A DNA stretch of 64,000 nt from Acidobacteriota bacterium (GTDB lineage: Bacteria; Acidobacteriota; Terriglobia; Versatilivoradales; Versatilivoraceae), in NCBI GenBank assembly GCA_022826755.1, contig JAJDUG010000033.1, positions 62,001-126,000 of the forward strand, in the 5' to 3' direction. The notes under the pieces were generated by a model. The model saw only the letters and a program-made list of their open reading frames with translations, had not been told where the DNA came from and did no database searches. The translations under genes and the position numbers were made by a program. Shown here in pieces: positions 50,546 to 61,508 of the stretch. The first letter of the stretch is position 1. Each line of letters opens with the position of its first letter.

Positions 50546-50573
50546 TTGACATCCCGATTGCCCCGGCTATAAT
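50546..50573 (+). promoter_or_regulatory. Near-consensus sigma-70 promoter of the DUF177-rpmF-fab operon
   Basis: TTGACA at 50546-50551, a 16-bp spacer and TATAAT at 50568-50573. A second TTGACA lies directly before it (50540-50545). Both hexamers are perfect. Transcription would start near 50580, giving a leader of about 60 bases before the DUF177 gene. Confidence 0.75.
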
Positions 50574-50639
50574 GAAGTGCTTTGGTTTTGAGGCACTTAA
50601 AGGCCTTTCCCGCCTGCAGGCCGGATCGGCGCAAAGCTG

Positions 50640-51167
50640 ATGAACCCGTTGCGAATCGACGTCAGGGAATTGGAGCGGGGGCCGCGCTCCTTGAAGGCCG
50701 GCCTGACCGCCCGCCAGTTGAATCTGGATGAAGGGCAGGTTCGCGTTTCCGGCAAGGTGGCAGTGCATTTGACTGCCGAAAGACAGTCTCAGGGCGGCGT
50801 GCGGGTGCGTGGCGAGTTGGGCGTTGAAATGGAACTGACCTGTGCCCGCTGTCTGGAGGCGCTGTCTCGTCCTCTGACAGCCCATTTCAATCAGTACTAT
50901 CAATCCAACGCCCACCATTCGCTGACCGGGGAGATCGCGCTGCAGAAGAAAGATCTGGAAGTGGGGTTTTTCACTGGCGACTTTATCGATGTGAGCGACA
51001 TCGTTCGCGAGCAGATCGTTTTGAGCTTGCCGATGAAACCCCTTTGCCAGGAGGACTGCCGGGGTCTGTGTCCGGCCTGCGGGCGGAACAGGAACCGCGA
51101 CCGTTGCCGCTGCGGCCCGGTAGTCAGCGACCCTCGATTGGCCCCGCTGCTGAAGTTCAGGAACTGA
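50640..51167 (+). CDS. YceD/DUF177 family protein
   Basis: 175 residues. The DUF177 core contains VEMELTCARCLEALSRPL (CxxC) and FIDVSDIVREQIVLSLPMKPLC, followed by a C-terminal cysteine cluster (CQEDCRGLCPACGRN, CRC) that may bind zinc. In E. coli YceD is needed for normal 23S rRNA accumulation, and the gene nearly always precedes rpmF, as here (27 bp before it). It starts about 60 bases after a near-consensus promoter. The ribosome binding site is weak. Confidence 0.92.
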   Translation: MNPLRIDVRELERGPRSLKAGLTARQLNLDEGQVRVSGKVAVHLTAERQSQGGVRVRGELGVEMELTCARCLEALSRPLTAHFNQYYQSNAHHSLTGEIALQKKDLEVGFFTGDFIDVSDIVREQIVLSLPMKPLCQEDCRGLCPACGRNRNRDRCRCGPVVSDPRLAPLLKFRN

Positions 51168-51194
51168 GGGTCCATTCGATCCGGGGGAACCGTT

Positions 51195-51377
51195 ATGCCG
51201 AATCCGAAACGCCGTCACTCCAAGTCCCGCCGCAACAAGAGACGGTCCCACGATTTTCTGACCGTGCGATCCACCTCGGCGTGTCCCGATTGCCACGAGA
51301 CCAAGCTGCCCCACCGGGTCTGTCCGCGCTGCGGCTACTACCGCGGGCGCGAGGTGATTGAAGTGGACGAGAAGTAG
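51195..51377 (+). CDS. rpmF: 50S ribosomal protein L32
   Basis: 60 residues: a basic start MPNPKRRHSKSRRNKRRSHD, then a CxxC...CxxC zinc motif (CPDCHETK, CPRCGYY). This is the complete L32 with the zinc ligands retained. A GGGGGAACC precedes the ATG. It lies between the DUF177 gene and fabD; the usual plsX and fabH are not between them. Confidence 0.97.
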   Translation: MPNPKRRHSKSRRNKRRSHDFLTVRSTSACPDCHETKLPHRVCPRCGYYRGREVIEVDEK

Positions 51378-51499
51378 GCTCCACAGGCTCCGGGCACGAC
51401 CCATCCCGAGGTCCGTCGGATCCGGCAACCCACCGCACCTGTTTGCCGGCGCTCGCCGGCTTTCACCGGTTCCCGCGGCCCCCTCCCTGATCGGCTCTC

Positions 51500-52444
51500 A
51501 TGAACCATCCTATCGCCTTCATTTTTCCCGGACAGGCTTCACAATACCCGGGAATGGGCCGGGAATTGACGGACGCGTTCCCGGAAGCCGGGGCCGTGCT
51601 GTCGGAAGCCGACCGGGCGCTGGGGTTCTCCATTGGACGGCTGTGCTTTGAGGGCAGGCCCGAAGAGCTGCAACTCACCGAGTTCGCCCAGCCTGCCATC
51701 CTGGCGGTTTCAGTGGCGGCCCATGCCGTGTTGTCGGCTCGAGGGATCCGGCCCCGGTTCGTGGCCGGTCACAGCCTGGGGGAATACAGCGCCATCGTGG
51801 CCGCCGGCGGTCTCTCGCTGGCCGATGCCGTTGCCACGGTCAGGAAGCGCGGCCAGTACATGCAGGAGGCCGTCCCCGTAGGTCAGGGCGCGATGGCCGC
51901 TCTGCTGGGGATGCCTCTGGAGTCGGTGGAGTCCCTTTGCCGGGAAGCCGCTCAGGGGCAGGTGTTGGAGGCTGCAAACCTCAACTCTCCGGTTCAGATC
52001 GTAATTGCCGGTGATGCCGCGGCGGTTGGGCGAGCCGTCCAACTGGCGCCACAACGGGGAGCCAGGCGGGCCATTCCCCTGCCGGTCAGCGCTCCCTTCC
52101 ATTGCGCCTTGATGCAACCGGCCCGGGACCGCCTGCAAGAGGACCTGCGTCAACTGCAATTTCGGGACCTTCAGTGCCCCCTGGTGACCAACTGCGAGGC
52201 CGCCGCAATCCAGCAGGGCAGCGAGGTGGCGGGGGCACTGCTTCGGCAGGTGTGCGCTCCGGTTCGCTGGAGCGAGACCATACAGCTCCTGCGGGATAGA
52301 GGGGTGCGCAGATTCGTGGAGGTAGGGCCGGGCCGGGTGTTGTCGGGACTGGTCCGCCAAACCGACCGGTCGCTGCAGGTTCTCAACGTGGAAGACGTCC
52401 GGAGCCTTGAAAAGACCTTGGCCGCCATAGGAGCCGATGCCTGA
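51500..52444 (+). CDS. fabD: Malonyl-CoA:ACP transacylase FabD
   Basis: 314 residues. The N-terminal IAFIFPGQASQYPGMG, the nucleophile motif GHSLGEYSA with S92, the arginine in VRKRGQYMQ, and the histidine in PVSAPFHCALM complete the transacylase site. It transfers malonyl from CoA to acyl carrier protein, feeding chain elongation. It is the first fatty-acid gene after rpmF in this operon. A repeat element of about 180 bp (52511-52690) separates it from fabG, so read-through may be partial. Confidence 0.96.
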   Translation: MNHPIAFIFPGQASQYPGMGRELTDAFPEAGAVLSEADRALGFSIGRLCFEGRPEELQLTEFAQPAILAVSVAAHAVLSARGIRPRFVAGHSLGEYSAIVAAGGLSLADAVATVRKRGQYMQEAVPVGQGAMAALLGMPLESVESLCREAAQGQVLEAANLNSPVQIVIAGDAAAVGRAVQLAPQRGARRAIPLPVSAPFHCALMQPARDRLQEDLRQLQFRDLQCPLVTNCEAAAIQQGSEVAGALLRQVCAPVRWSETIQLLRDRGVRRFVEVGPGRVLSGLVRQTDRSLQVLNVEDVRSLEKTLAAIGADA

Positions 52445-52510
52445 TGAGCAACGCCCCGGCATCCCACCGCCTGGCGGAACATACGGCGTGATACGAGGAT
52501 GTTTTGGGTT

Positions 52511-52690
52511 AGTGGAGAGTGAAGAGTGAAGAGTGAAGAGGGGGAAGGGGAGAGTGGTCAGCAGAGGGTTCCGCGAGGCAGTAAGCCCCAGATGCCCGGA
52601 GTACTTCATTAAGTGATCCCTCCGAGGTCGACCAGATGCTTGACGTGTCTATTCAATCACTATTCACTATTCACTCTCCACTACTCACCT
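52511..52690. repeat. Element with inverted 7-bp repeat arrays, copy 2
   Basis: Left array AGTGGAG then AGTGAAG x3; right array CTATTCA, CTATTCA, CTCTCCA, CTACTCA. The core includes ACCAGATGCTTGACGTGTC, like the first element. In one frame the right end reads EVDQMLDVSIQSLFTIH and the first element reads KINKMLNVSITRLFTLH, so a common coding ancestor is possible. It is inserted inside the fabD-fabG spacer. Confidence 0.6.
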
Positions 52691-52764
52691 AGCCACGCCC
52701 GAGTTCCACACTGCGCGGCGTTTTATTCCGGGTGAAACAGAGGTGTTCCCGGCAAGGAGGTTCG

Positions 52765-53505
52765 ATGTCGCTTCAAGGTAAGGTTGCCTTTGTCACCGGC
52801 GGATCGCGGGGGATCGGGAGGGCCTGCGCCCTGGTTCTGGCCGAGGCCGGCGCCGATGTGGCCGCGGGTGGAAGGGATGAGGCCCGGCTGAGCGCGGTGG
52901 CTGCCGAAATCGAAGGGTTGGGGCGGAAGGCCCTGCCGGTCGTGGTGGACCTGACGCAACCGGATCGGATCAAGACGGCTTTTGAGCAGGTCATGAGCGC
53001 CTTCGGCCGGCTGGATATCCTGGTGAACAACGCCGGGGTCACCCGGGACGGACTGCTGCTGCGGATGAAGCCGGCAGACTGGTCGGAAGTGCTGCAGACC
53101 AATCTGACCGCCACCTTTCTGTGCACCCAGGCGGCAGTCAAGATCATGTTGAGGCAGCGATACGGTCGCATCGTGAACCTCTCTTCGGTGGTGGGATTGA
53201 CGGGCAATGCCGGTCAGGCCAACTACGTGGCCTCAAAGGCGGGGATCATCGGCTTGACCAAGACGGTGGCCCAGGAGGTGGCCAAACGGAACATCACGGT
53301 CAACGCGGTGGCGCCGGGCTTCGTGGACACTGCCATGACCCAGGCGCTCCCCGAGGCTGCCAGAGCCAAGCTGCTGGAACGCATTCCGATGGGCAGGGTC
53401 GGGCTGGATCGGGAAATCGCCCTGGGGGTCAGGTTCCTGGCTTCGGATGAAGCCGGCTATGTGACCGGCCAGGTGCTGCACATCAATGGAGGGTTGTACA
53501 TGTGA
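52765..53505 (+). CDS. fabG: 3-oxoacyl-ACP reductase FabG
   Basis: 246 residues from ATG 52765, preceded by a perfect AAGGAGG. Motifs are TGGSRGIG (11-18), NNAG (88-91), NLSSVVG, and Y154/K158 in YVASK. The C-terminus is VTGQVLHINGGLYM. FabG reduces beta-ketoacyl-ACP with NADPH in each elongation cycle. It is followed by acpP, as is typical. The longer frame back to 52732 lacks support. Confidence 0.95.
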   Translation: MSLQGKVAFVTGGSRGIGRACALVLAEAGADVAAGGRDEARLSAVAAEIEGLGRKALPVVVDLTQPDRIKTAFEQVMSAFGRLDILVNNAGVTRDGLLLRMKPADWSEVLQTNLTATFLCTQAAVKIMLRQRYGRIVNLSSVVGLTGNAGQANYVASKAGIIGLTKTVAQEVAKRNITVNAVAPGFVDTAMTQALPEAARAKLLERIPMGRVGLDREIALGVRFLASDEAGYVTGQVLHINGGLYM

Positions 53506-53742
53506 GGTCCCCTATTTGGGATCCCGGGCAGGCCGGTTCCGGCGGGATGGCGCCCCCAATGGTTCGCTTGCCTTTTTCGAACGCTGATGGCAACATGAGC
53601 CTTTTTTGCGGCGGGGCTGAGAGTGACGGCGCCTTTTGGCGGAAACGGCCTTGCGGTCTCCGAGCCGGCGATAACGCCAAGGGCTCGGGTGTCATTCGGC
53701 GGACAAAGTCTAAATCCGATTTCAATCGAGGAGGATATGGGG

Positions 53743-53988
53743 ATGGCTGATTCGGGCGTGGAGGACAAGGTCAAGCAGATCATCGTGGAGCAACTGGGGG
53801 TCGACGAATCGGAAGTGACCTCTACCGCTTCCTTTGTGGACGACTTGGGTGCGGATTCCCTCGATACGGTGGAACTGGTCATGGCATTCGAGGAGGGTTT
53901 CGGAATCGAGATTCCCGACGAGGATGCAGAGAAGATCCAGACGGTCAAGGACGCGATTGCCTACGTGGAGACCCACGCCAAGGGTTGA
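53743..53988 (+). CDS. acpP: Acyl carrier protein
   Basis: 81 residues from ATG 53743, eight bases after GAGGAG. The phosphopantetheine serine is S39 in [12 protein letters not shown], and helix II and III are conserved ([20 protein letters not shown]). An ATG at 53737 is in frame but only two bases from the ribosome binding site. The longer frame to 53623 is not ACP-like. It is preceded by fabG and followed by fabF. Confidence 0.97.
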   Translation: MADSGVEDKVKQIIVEQLGVDESEVTSTASFVDDLGADSLDTVELVMAFEEGFGIEIPDEDAEKIQTVKDAIAYVETHAKG

Positions 53989-54078
53989 ATCGGAAGCCGC
54001 GTTGCTGTACGACCGCAGGACTGTCCTGGTTGAGGGAAAGTGGCCAGGCAGCCGGTTCGGTTGCGGGAGGATGGGGTA

Positions 54079-55320
54079 TTGAAACGGAGAGTGGCAGTCA
54101 CCGGTATCGGCGTGGTATCCGCGCTGGCCATAGGGACCCGGGGAAACTGGGAGGCCCTGGTCGCGGGAGAAGCCGGTATCAAGCCCATCACCCGCTTCGA
54201 CACGGGGCCCTTTGCAGTCAAGATCGCGGGAGAGGTCAAGGGATTCGATCCGCTCAACTGGATCACCAAAAAAGACGTCAAGAAGATGGATCCCTTCATC
54301 CAGTACGCGGTGGCGGCCTCCGATTTCGCCATGGAGTCGTCGGGACTGGAGGTGACGCCTGAGCTGGCGACCCGGTTCGGGGTGCATGTCGGATCGGGGA
54401 TCGGAGGATTCTCCACCATCGAGCGCGAGCACAGCGCGCTTCTGCGAGGCGGTCCCAAGCGGATTTCTCCCTTCTTCATTCCCTCGTCCATTATCAATCT
54501 GGCAGCCGGGCAGCTCTCCATCCGGTTCGGGGCCAAGGGTCCCAACACGGCCACCTGCACCGCCTGCTCCTCGGGATCCCATGCCATCGGAGACTCGTTC
54601 AGGATCATTGCCCGAGGGGAAGCCGACGCCATGCTCTGCGGCGGGTCGGAAGCCGCCATTACCCCCATGAGCGTGGGCGGATTTGCTTCCATGCGGGCTC
54701 TGTCCACCCGGAACGAAGAACCGGAGAAAGCCTGTCGTCCATTCGACCGAGACCGGGATGGATTCGTCATCGGAGAAGGGGCGGGAATCCTGGTGCTGGA
54801 AGAGATGCAGAGGGCAGAGCGCCGCGGCGCCACCATCTACGCCGAGATTGTGGGTTACGGCATGTCCGGGGATGCCTACCACATCACCCAGCCCTCCGGA
54901 GACGGCGAAGGGGCATGCCAGGTCATGACCAACGCGGTTCAGGATGCCGGCATTCGGCCGGAACAGGTCGACTACATCAACGCTCACGGCACCTCCACGC
55001 CCTTCAATGACCGATTGGAGACCAAGGCCATCAAGCTCGCCTTCGGCCGGCACGCCCACCGGATGCTGGTGAGTTCCACCAAGTCCATGACCGGCCACCT
55101 GCTGGGAGCAGCCGGCGGTCTGGAGGGGGCCATTTCGGTTCTGGCTCTCCACCATCAAACCGCTCCACCCACCATCAACTACGAAAACCCCGATCCCGAG
55201 TGCGACCTGGACTATGTGCCCAACCAGGCGCGCAAACAGCCGCTGGAGTATGCGCTCTCGAACTCCTTCGGCTTCGGGGGAACCAACGCCACCCTCTTGT
55301 TCCGCCGCTATCAGGAATAG
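54079..55320 (+). CDS. fabF: Beta-ketoacyl-ACP synthase II FabF (TTG start)
   Basis: 413 residues from TTG 54079, which follows GGGAGGATGGGG and gives the standard KRRVAVTGIGVVS start and family length. The catalytic triad is C163 (TACSSGSHA), the first histidine in NAHGTSTPFND and the second in TGHLLGAAG. It condenses malonyl-ACP with acyl-ACP. The frame could start at 54040, but that part has no ketosynthase similarity. It ends the fatty-acid group; a dispersed repeat follows. Confidence 0.95.
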   Translation: MKRRVAVTGIGVVSALAIGTRGNWEALVAGEAGIKPITRFDTGPFAVKIAGEVKGFDPLNWITKKDVKKMDPFIQYAVAASDFAMESSGLEVTPELATRFGVHVGSGIGGFSTIEREHSALLRGGPKRISPFFIPSSIINLAAGQLSIRFGAKGPNTATCTACSSGSHAIGDSFRIIARGEADAMLCGGSEAAITPMSVGGFASMRALSTRNEEPEKACRPFDRDRDGFVIGEGAGILVLEEMQRAERRGATIYAEIVGYGMSGDAYHITQPSGDGEGACQVMTNAVQDAGIRPEQVDYINAHGTSTPFNDRLETKAIKLAFGRHAHRMLVSSTKSMTGHLLGAAGGLEGAISVLALHHQTAPPTINYENPDPECDLDYVPNQARKQPLEYALSNSFGFGGTNATLLFRRYQE

Positions 55321-55346
55321 CAGGACGCCCAGTGCAAGCCTCGTAT

Positions 55347-55412
55347 CACTCCCCCCTTGAGGGGGAGTCGCAGGAGCCGAGCCGAATGGCGAAGGCTGAT
55401 GCGGTGGGGGGG
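55347..55412 (+). repeat. Dispersed CTCCCCCTTGAGGGGGAG element, copy 3 (complete)
   Basis: The leading inverted repeat CTCCCCCCTTGAGGGGGAG is followed by TCGCAGGAGCCGAGCC, GAATGGCGAAGGCTGATGCG and GTGGGGGGG. This is the most complete of three copies and lies directly downstream of fabF. Confidence 0.8.
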
Positions 55413-55555
55413 CCATACGCCCAGCCGCGTAGCTGCGGCAGCGCATTGTAGTGGGCGCAATCAACTGGTTCGTGCCGCGCAAGCGTCAATTTCAGGCGTG
55501 ATAAACTCGGGCTGGAGACGGGCCGGGGATTGTTTGTGCGGGTGGAGCGACAACG

Positions 55556-57550
<1,995 letters not shown>

Positions 57551-57669
57551 GAGGTTGGAATGGAGAGACTTCGATACAGGTGCAGGCGGCTGTGCAGAGT
57601 GGCCGGCAGCCACGGACCGACCTGGCTTCCCAGGGGCGCCCCCGCAACCCCTCCCCGCGCCGGAGACCC

Positions 57670-59343
57670 ATGACGATGGCAGATTCTACCGAGGTATTTC
57701 GCAGCGCGGTCGACCGTCGCGACCCTCGATTTCAGAGGCGCCAGCGGGCGATGGAAGCGCTGGTGGCCCGGATGCGCCGGGACGAGGACTCCATCCGTCA
57801 GGGGGGAGGCGCCGAGGCTGCAGGCAGGCAGCATGCCAAGGGCCGCCTGACCGCTCGGGAGAGGATCCGACACCTCATCGATCCCGATCCCCCATTCCTG
57901 GAGCTGGGTATCTACGCGGCCCACCGGATGTACGCGGAGTGGGGAGGGGCTCCGGCCGCCGGCGTGATCGCGGGGATCGCCAAGATCTGCGGGCGTCACT
58001 TCATGGTCATCGCCAACGACGCCACCGTCAAGGCGGGGTCCTTCTTCCCCATGACCGCCAAGAAGGTGCTGCGGGCCCAGACCGTCTCGCTGGAGAACCG
58101 TCTGCCCATAGTCTACCTGGTGGACTCCGCCGGCATTTTTCTGCCTCTGCAGGAGGACGTGTTCCCCGACACCGACGACTTCGGCCGGGTCTTCTACAAC
58201 AACGCCGTCCTGTCTGCCCGGGGGATTCCGCAGATAACGGCCGTCATGGGCTCCTGCGTGGCCGGCGGAGCCTATCTGCCGGTGATGTGCGACAAGCTGC
58301 TCATGACCGAGGGAAGCGGGCTCTATCTGGCCGGACCGGCTCTGGTCAAGGCAGCCATCGGGCAGGAGGTGACCAGCGAGGAACTGGGCGGCGCCGAGGT
58401 GCACGCCAGCCTCAGCGGCACCGTCGACTTCCGGGAAAAGGACGATCTCAGGTGCCTGGGCCGCATTCGCGAGTTGGTGGACAAGATGGGCCGGCGGAGG
58501 GGTTCCGGTCCGGATTGCCGCCCGTCGGTGGAGCCCCGCCATGACCCGGCGGAGCTTGGGGGAGTCTTCTCCGCCGATCCCGCCGGCGAGTATGAGATGC
58601 GGGAAGTGATTGCGCGCCTGGTGGACGACAGCCGATTCACCGAGTACCGGAAAGAATACGGCCAGACCCTGGTCACCGGGTATGCACGGCTGGGCGGGTT
58701 TGCCGTGGGCCTGGTGGCCAATCAGAGGCAGCATCGGCAGAGACACGACGGTCGCCTGGAAGTCGGCGGCGTGATCTATGCCGAGAGCGCCAACAAGGCG
58801 GCGCGCTTCATGATGGACTGCAACCAGAACGGCATCCCGCTCATTTTTCTTCACGATGTCAACGGCTTCATGGTGGGGAAGGAGGCCGAGCACGGGGGCA
58901 TCATCAAGGCCGGAGCCAGGATGGTGAACGTGGTCTCCAACAGTGTCGTTCCCAAGATCACGGTGATCCTGGGCGGCAGCTTCGGAGCCGGCCATTACGC
59001 CATGTGCGGCAGAGCCTATGGGCCCAGGTTCCTCTACGCCTGGCCCAGCGCCCGCTACGGGGTCATGGGCGGGGAGCAGGCGGCCCGCACCCTGGTGGAT
59101 GTCCGACTCGCTCAGAAGGAACGGGAAGGAGCCGGGTTGACGGATGAGCAGCGCCGGGAACTGGCGGCCGAGGTCCGGGAGACCCTTGAACACCAGGCCG
59201 ACCCCCGCTACGGGGCAGCCCGGCTGTGGGTGGACGCTCTGATCGATCCGGCCCGTACCCGGGAGGTGCTCATTCGAAGCCTCCAGGTGGCCGCCCTCGA
59301 TCCGGACTCGCCCCCCTTCAAGCTGGGATTGCTGCAGACCTGA
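57670..59343 (+). CDS. Acyl-CoA carboxylase, carboxyltransferase (beta) subunit
   Basis: 557 residues from ATG 57670. There are two crotonase-fold halves: GRLTARERI and the oxyanion region SVSL.../GSCVAGGAYLPVM in the N half, and EVGGVIYAESANKAARF and GGSFGAGHYAMCGRAY in the C half. The latter is typical of methylcrotonyl-CoA, geranyl-CoA or propionyl-CoA carboxylases. It transfers CO2 from biotin to an acyl-CoA. The matching biotin carboxylase/biotin carrier gene is not adjacent, so the partner must be elsewhere. The extended frame to 57580 is not family-like. Confidence 0.9.
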   Translation: MTMADSTEVFRSAVDRRDPRFQRRQRAMEALVARMRRDEDSIRQGGGAEAAGRQHAKGRLTARERIRHLIDPDPPFLELGIYAAHRMYAEWGGAPAAGVIAGIAKICGRHFMVIANDATVKAGSFFPMTAKKVLRAQTVSLENRLPIVYLVDSAGIFLPLQEDVFPDTDDFGRVFYNNAVLSARGIPQITAVMGSCVAGGAYLPVMCDKLLMTEGSGLYLAGPALVKAAIGQEVTSEELGGAEVHASLSGTVDFREKDDLRCLGRIRELVDKMGRRRGSGPDCRPSVEPRHDPAELGGVFSADPAGEYEMREVIARLVDDSRFTEYRKEYGQTLVTGYARLGGFAVGLVANQRQHRQRHDGRLEVGGVIYAESANKAARFMMDCNQNGIPLIFLHDVNGFMVGKEAEHGGIIKAGARMVNVVSNSVVPKITVILGGSFGAGHYAMCGRAYGPRFLYAWPSARYGVMGGEQAARTLVDVRLAQKEREGAGLTDEQRRELAAEVRETLEHQADPRYGAARLWVDALIDPARTREVLIRSLQVAALDPDSPPFKLGLLQT

Positions 59344-59424
59344 GCGGCCGCGCCTCAGACCGACAGGCAGGGATCGGGATATCCGTGGGAGAAAACGGCG
59401 AACCACCAATGGAATCAGGCATAA

Positions 59425-59457
59425 GGATGCGGGCGGGACGCCCGCGTTCCCGGGGGG
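59425..59457 (-). repeat. Dispersed CG hairpin repeat, copy 4
   Basis: GGATGCGGGCGGGACGCCCG followed by CGTTCCCGGG, in the same orientation as copy 2. It lies between the convergent carboxyltransferase and alcohol dehydrogenase genes. A CTTCAAACTTCAAACTTC simple repeat lies just downstream (59491-59508). Confidence 0.8.
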
Positions 59458-59527
59458 GCGCGCCCTTCGGGCGGCCCTTCACCCTTCCTCCTTCAAACTT
59501 CAAACTTCCCCCTCCACCCTTCAAACT

Positions 59528-60493
59528 TCACGGCCGCAGCAGCACCTTCAGCGCCCCGGGGGATCGAGCCAGTCGGAACGCCTCGACCGCCCTGGTCAGA
59601 GGCAGGGACTCCCGGATCAGTCGGCTGGGGCGGATGCGCTTGCGGACCAGCAGATCGAGGGCCGGTTCGAAGCGGCCGCAGCGAGACCCCAACAGGGTGA
59701 TTTCGTCCACCACCACCGAGGCCGGATCGAAGGACTGCCGTCCATGAAAGGTCGACTTCAGGACTACCGTGCCACGCGGTTTCACGAGTCGAAGGGCAAG
59801 GTCCAGTCCCGACGGCGAACCGGTGGCTTCCACCACCAGCTCGAAGGAACGGGCCGCCGCTTGGGCCGAGCCCAGGGGGAGAGGACTGACCCCCAGGTCC
59901 TCGACCAGGCGCATTTTCTCCGGATGCTTGCCGATCAGGGTCACGGGAGGTTGGCCGGCAGGCCTGGCCTGGTGCAGGACCATGGCGATCAGCAGTCCCA
60001 GCTTTCCGTCTCCCAGGACGGCGATCTTTTCCACCCTCCGGATGTCGACTTGGTCTAGAATCTCACAGGCGGCGGCGACCGGTTCCACAAGGACCGCGTC
60101 GTCGTCGGAGACCGAGTCGGGAACCGGATGGAGATTCTGCTCCGGAAGGGTAAAGTACTCGCGAAAGGCGCCGTCCCGGTTCAGAATTCCCAGAACCGAG
60201 CGTTGAGGGCAGTGTCTGCCCCAACCGGATCGGCAGAACTCGCACCGGCAGCAGGAGGCGTTGATTTCTCCGACCACCCGGACGCCCACCAGTGACGGAG
60301 TCCTGGAGGACTCGACTCTTCCGACGAACTCGTGGCCCAACACGCCCTTGAATCCGAAGTACCCTCTGGTGATTTCTAGATCGGTGTTGCAAATTCCGGC
60401 CTGGACCAGGCGCACCACGCTCTCGTCCCCGGTGAAAACCGGCTTGGACGTGTCCACGACTTCAAGCTTCCGATCGAAAACAACCGCCTTCAT
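59528..60493 (-). CDS. Zinc-dependent alcohol dehydrogenase family protein
   Basis: 321 residues from ATG 60491-60493, preceded by CCGGAGCGATC. The N-terminal GroES-like domain has the catalytic zinc ligands C (GICNTD) and H-E (LGHEFVG) and a structural cysteine cluster (CCRCEFCRSGWGRHC). The nucleotide-binding domain has VLGDGKLGLLIA near residue 155. The MDR superfamily member resembles sorbitol/threonine-type dehydrogenases with a GHE motif. The substrate is a sugar alcohol or alcohol; NAD or NADP is undecided. It is slightly short because the C-terminal part is compact. Convergent with the carboxyltransferase gene. Confidence 0.88.
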   Translation of the reverse strand: MKAVVFDRKLEVVDTSKPVFTGDESVVRLVQAGICNTDLEITRGYFGFKGVLGHEFVGRVESSRTPSLVGVRVVGEINASCCRCEFCRSGWGRHCPQRSVLGILNRDGAFREYFTLPEQNLHPVPDSVSDDDAVLVEPVAAACEILDQVDIRRVEKIAVLGDGKLGLLIAMVLHQARPAGQPPVTLIGKHPEKMRLVEDLGVSPLPLGSAQAAARSFELVVEATGSPSGLDLALRLVKPRGTVVLKSTFHGRQSFDPASVVVDEITLLGSRCGRFEPALDLLVRKRIRPSRLIRESLPLTRAVEAFRLARSPGALKVLLRP

Positions 60494-60666
60494 GATCGCT
60501 CCGGGGCACGGATGGGCTTGAAAGCGGGAACAGGTTTCTTCCCCGGGGACGCCGGTCCCTCGGCCAGTCGGACCGATCTCCGCCGGAAACGGCCTCCCGC
60601 TGTCAGGGAACCGCAAGCACCGGACTAATTCTAAGGCAGTTCAGAATCCGTCGAGAGGACAATTCA

Positions 60667-61395
60667 ATGAGGCTTTCCAAGCGCGCCAAAAAATGGCTCA
60701 TCTGGGCGGCCGTGCTGACGGCCCTGATGGCTCTCCGCGTGGGCTGGATGCTTTACGACCGCAGCCGCCCCGTCACTCCCAAAAACGCGGCCTCCAAGAA
60801 AATTCAGCGGGATTACCTGGTCCGGCTTCCCCGGTTCTACATCTCGGGGTTCGAGGATGCCAAGCGGTTGGTGGGGAAGCCGATTTGGGTGAAGAAGGCA
60901 TTTCAGTTGTCCCACTTCCCTGTTGGCAAGGGCGGGAAGTCGGGGGCCGGAGGTAGGGCAGGGCGGCTCCTCGCCCTGGAAGAGCTGGTGGTGAAGGGTG
61001 TGGTGGAGCAGCCCTCCCCGGGCGGGTCGGGAGACAGGCAGGTCGTGGCCGTCTTCGAGAAGGACGGGGCGGCCATGGGAACCGTCATCGGCAGATTTGA
61101 CGGGAAACGGCAACTCTACCAGATGGTCTTGGACCAGTTCTTCTATGCCAAGGACCCCCGGGAGCTCTACTCGCACTGGAACGAGAATACCTGGAGGCTC
61201 ATCCGGGAACACGAGTTGGCATTGGACATGACCTTTGCCCAGGTCGCACTCTCCATCGGAGACGGCAGGCTGGTTACCCGGGAGGCGGGAGACGTTCAGG
61301 TGTATGAGTTCAGGCGCAGGCCGGGGGGAGCAGGAGGGCGTTGCCGGGTACGCTTCAAGGGAGGACGGGTGGCGGAGTTCAAGGTGCTGGAGTAG
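60667..61395 (+). CDS. Hypothetical single-pass membrane protein
   Basis: 242 residues, not recognised. A basic start (MRLSKRAKKW) and one transmembrane helix (about 10-28) anchor an extracytoplasmic domain with many beta-strand-like segments (VVAVFEKDGAAMGTVIGRFDG, CRVRFKGGRVAEFKVLE). There are no cysteine or nuclease motifs. The ribosome binding site is GAGAGGACA before the ATG. It is divergent from the alcohol dehydrogenase and followed by a repeat and the Na/Pi cotransporter. Envelope localisation is the only safe statement. Confidence 0.7.
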   Translation: MRLSKRAKKWLIWAAVLTALMALRVGWMLYDRSRPVTPKNAASKKIQRDYLVRLPRFYISGFEDAKRLVGKPIWVKKAFQLSHFPVGKGGKSGAGGRAGRLLALEELVVKGVVEQPSPGGSGDRQVVAVFEKDGAAMGTVIGRFDGKRQLYQMVLDQFFYAKDPRELYSHWNENTWRLIREHELALDMTFAQVALSIGDGRLVTREAGDVQVYEFRRRPGGAGGRCRVRFKGGRVAEFKVLE

Positions 61396-61421
61396 GCCCC
61401 GGCATCCCGCTTCACCCCTGG

Positions 61422-61507
61422 CCCCGTGGGCGCGAGGAGGAAGAGGTTGCGGGCGAGACGCCCGCGTTCCCGGGTGGCCTGACCCCGTGGTCGCGAGGAG
61501 AAAGAGC
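61422..61507. repeat. Imperfect 25-bp direct repeat flanking the CG hairpin (copy 5)
   Basis: Left copy CCCCGTGGGCGCGAGGAGGA (61422 on) and right copy CCCCGTGGTCGCGAGGAGAA (61483 on) bracket the hairpin repeat at 61441-61476 (inverted orientation, GCGGGCGAGACGCCCGCG). The right copy carries the GAGGAG that precedes the Na/Pi cotransporter start. This is the arrangement expected from insertion with duplication of the flank. Confidence 0.7.
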
Positions 61508-61508
61508 C

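Noticed and set aside
59344-59527. Small ORFs between the carboxylase and alcohol dehydrogenase genes
   Set aside because: The reading frames derive from the CG hairpin and simple CTTCAAACTT repeats.
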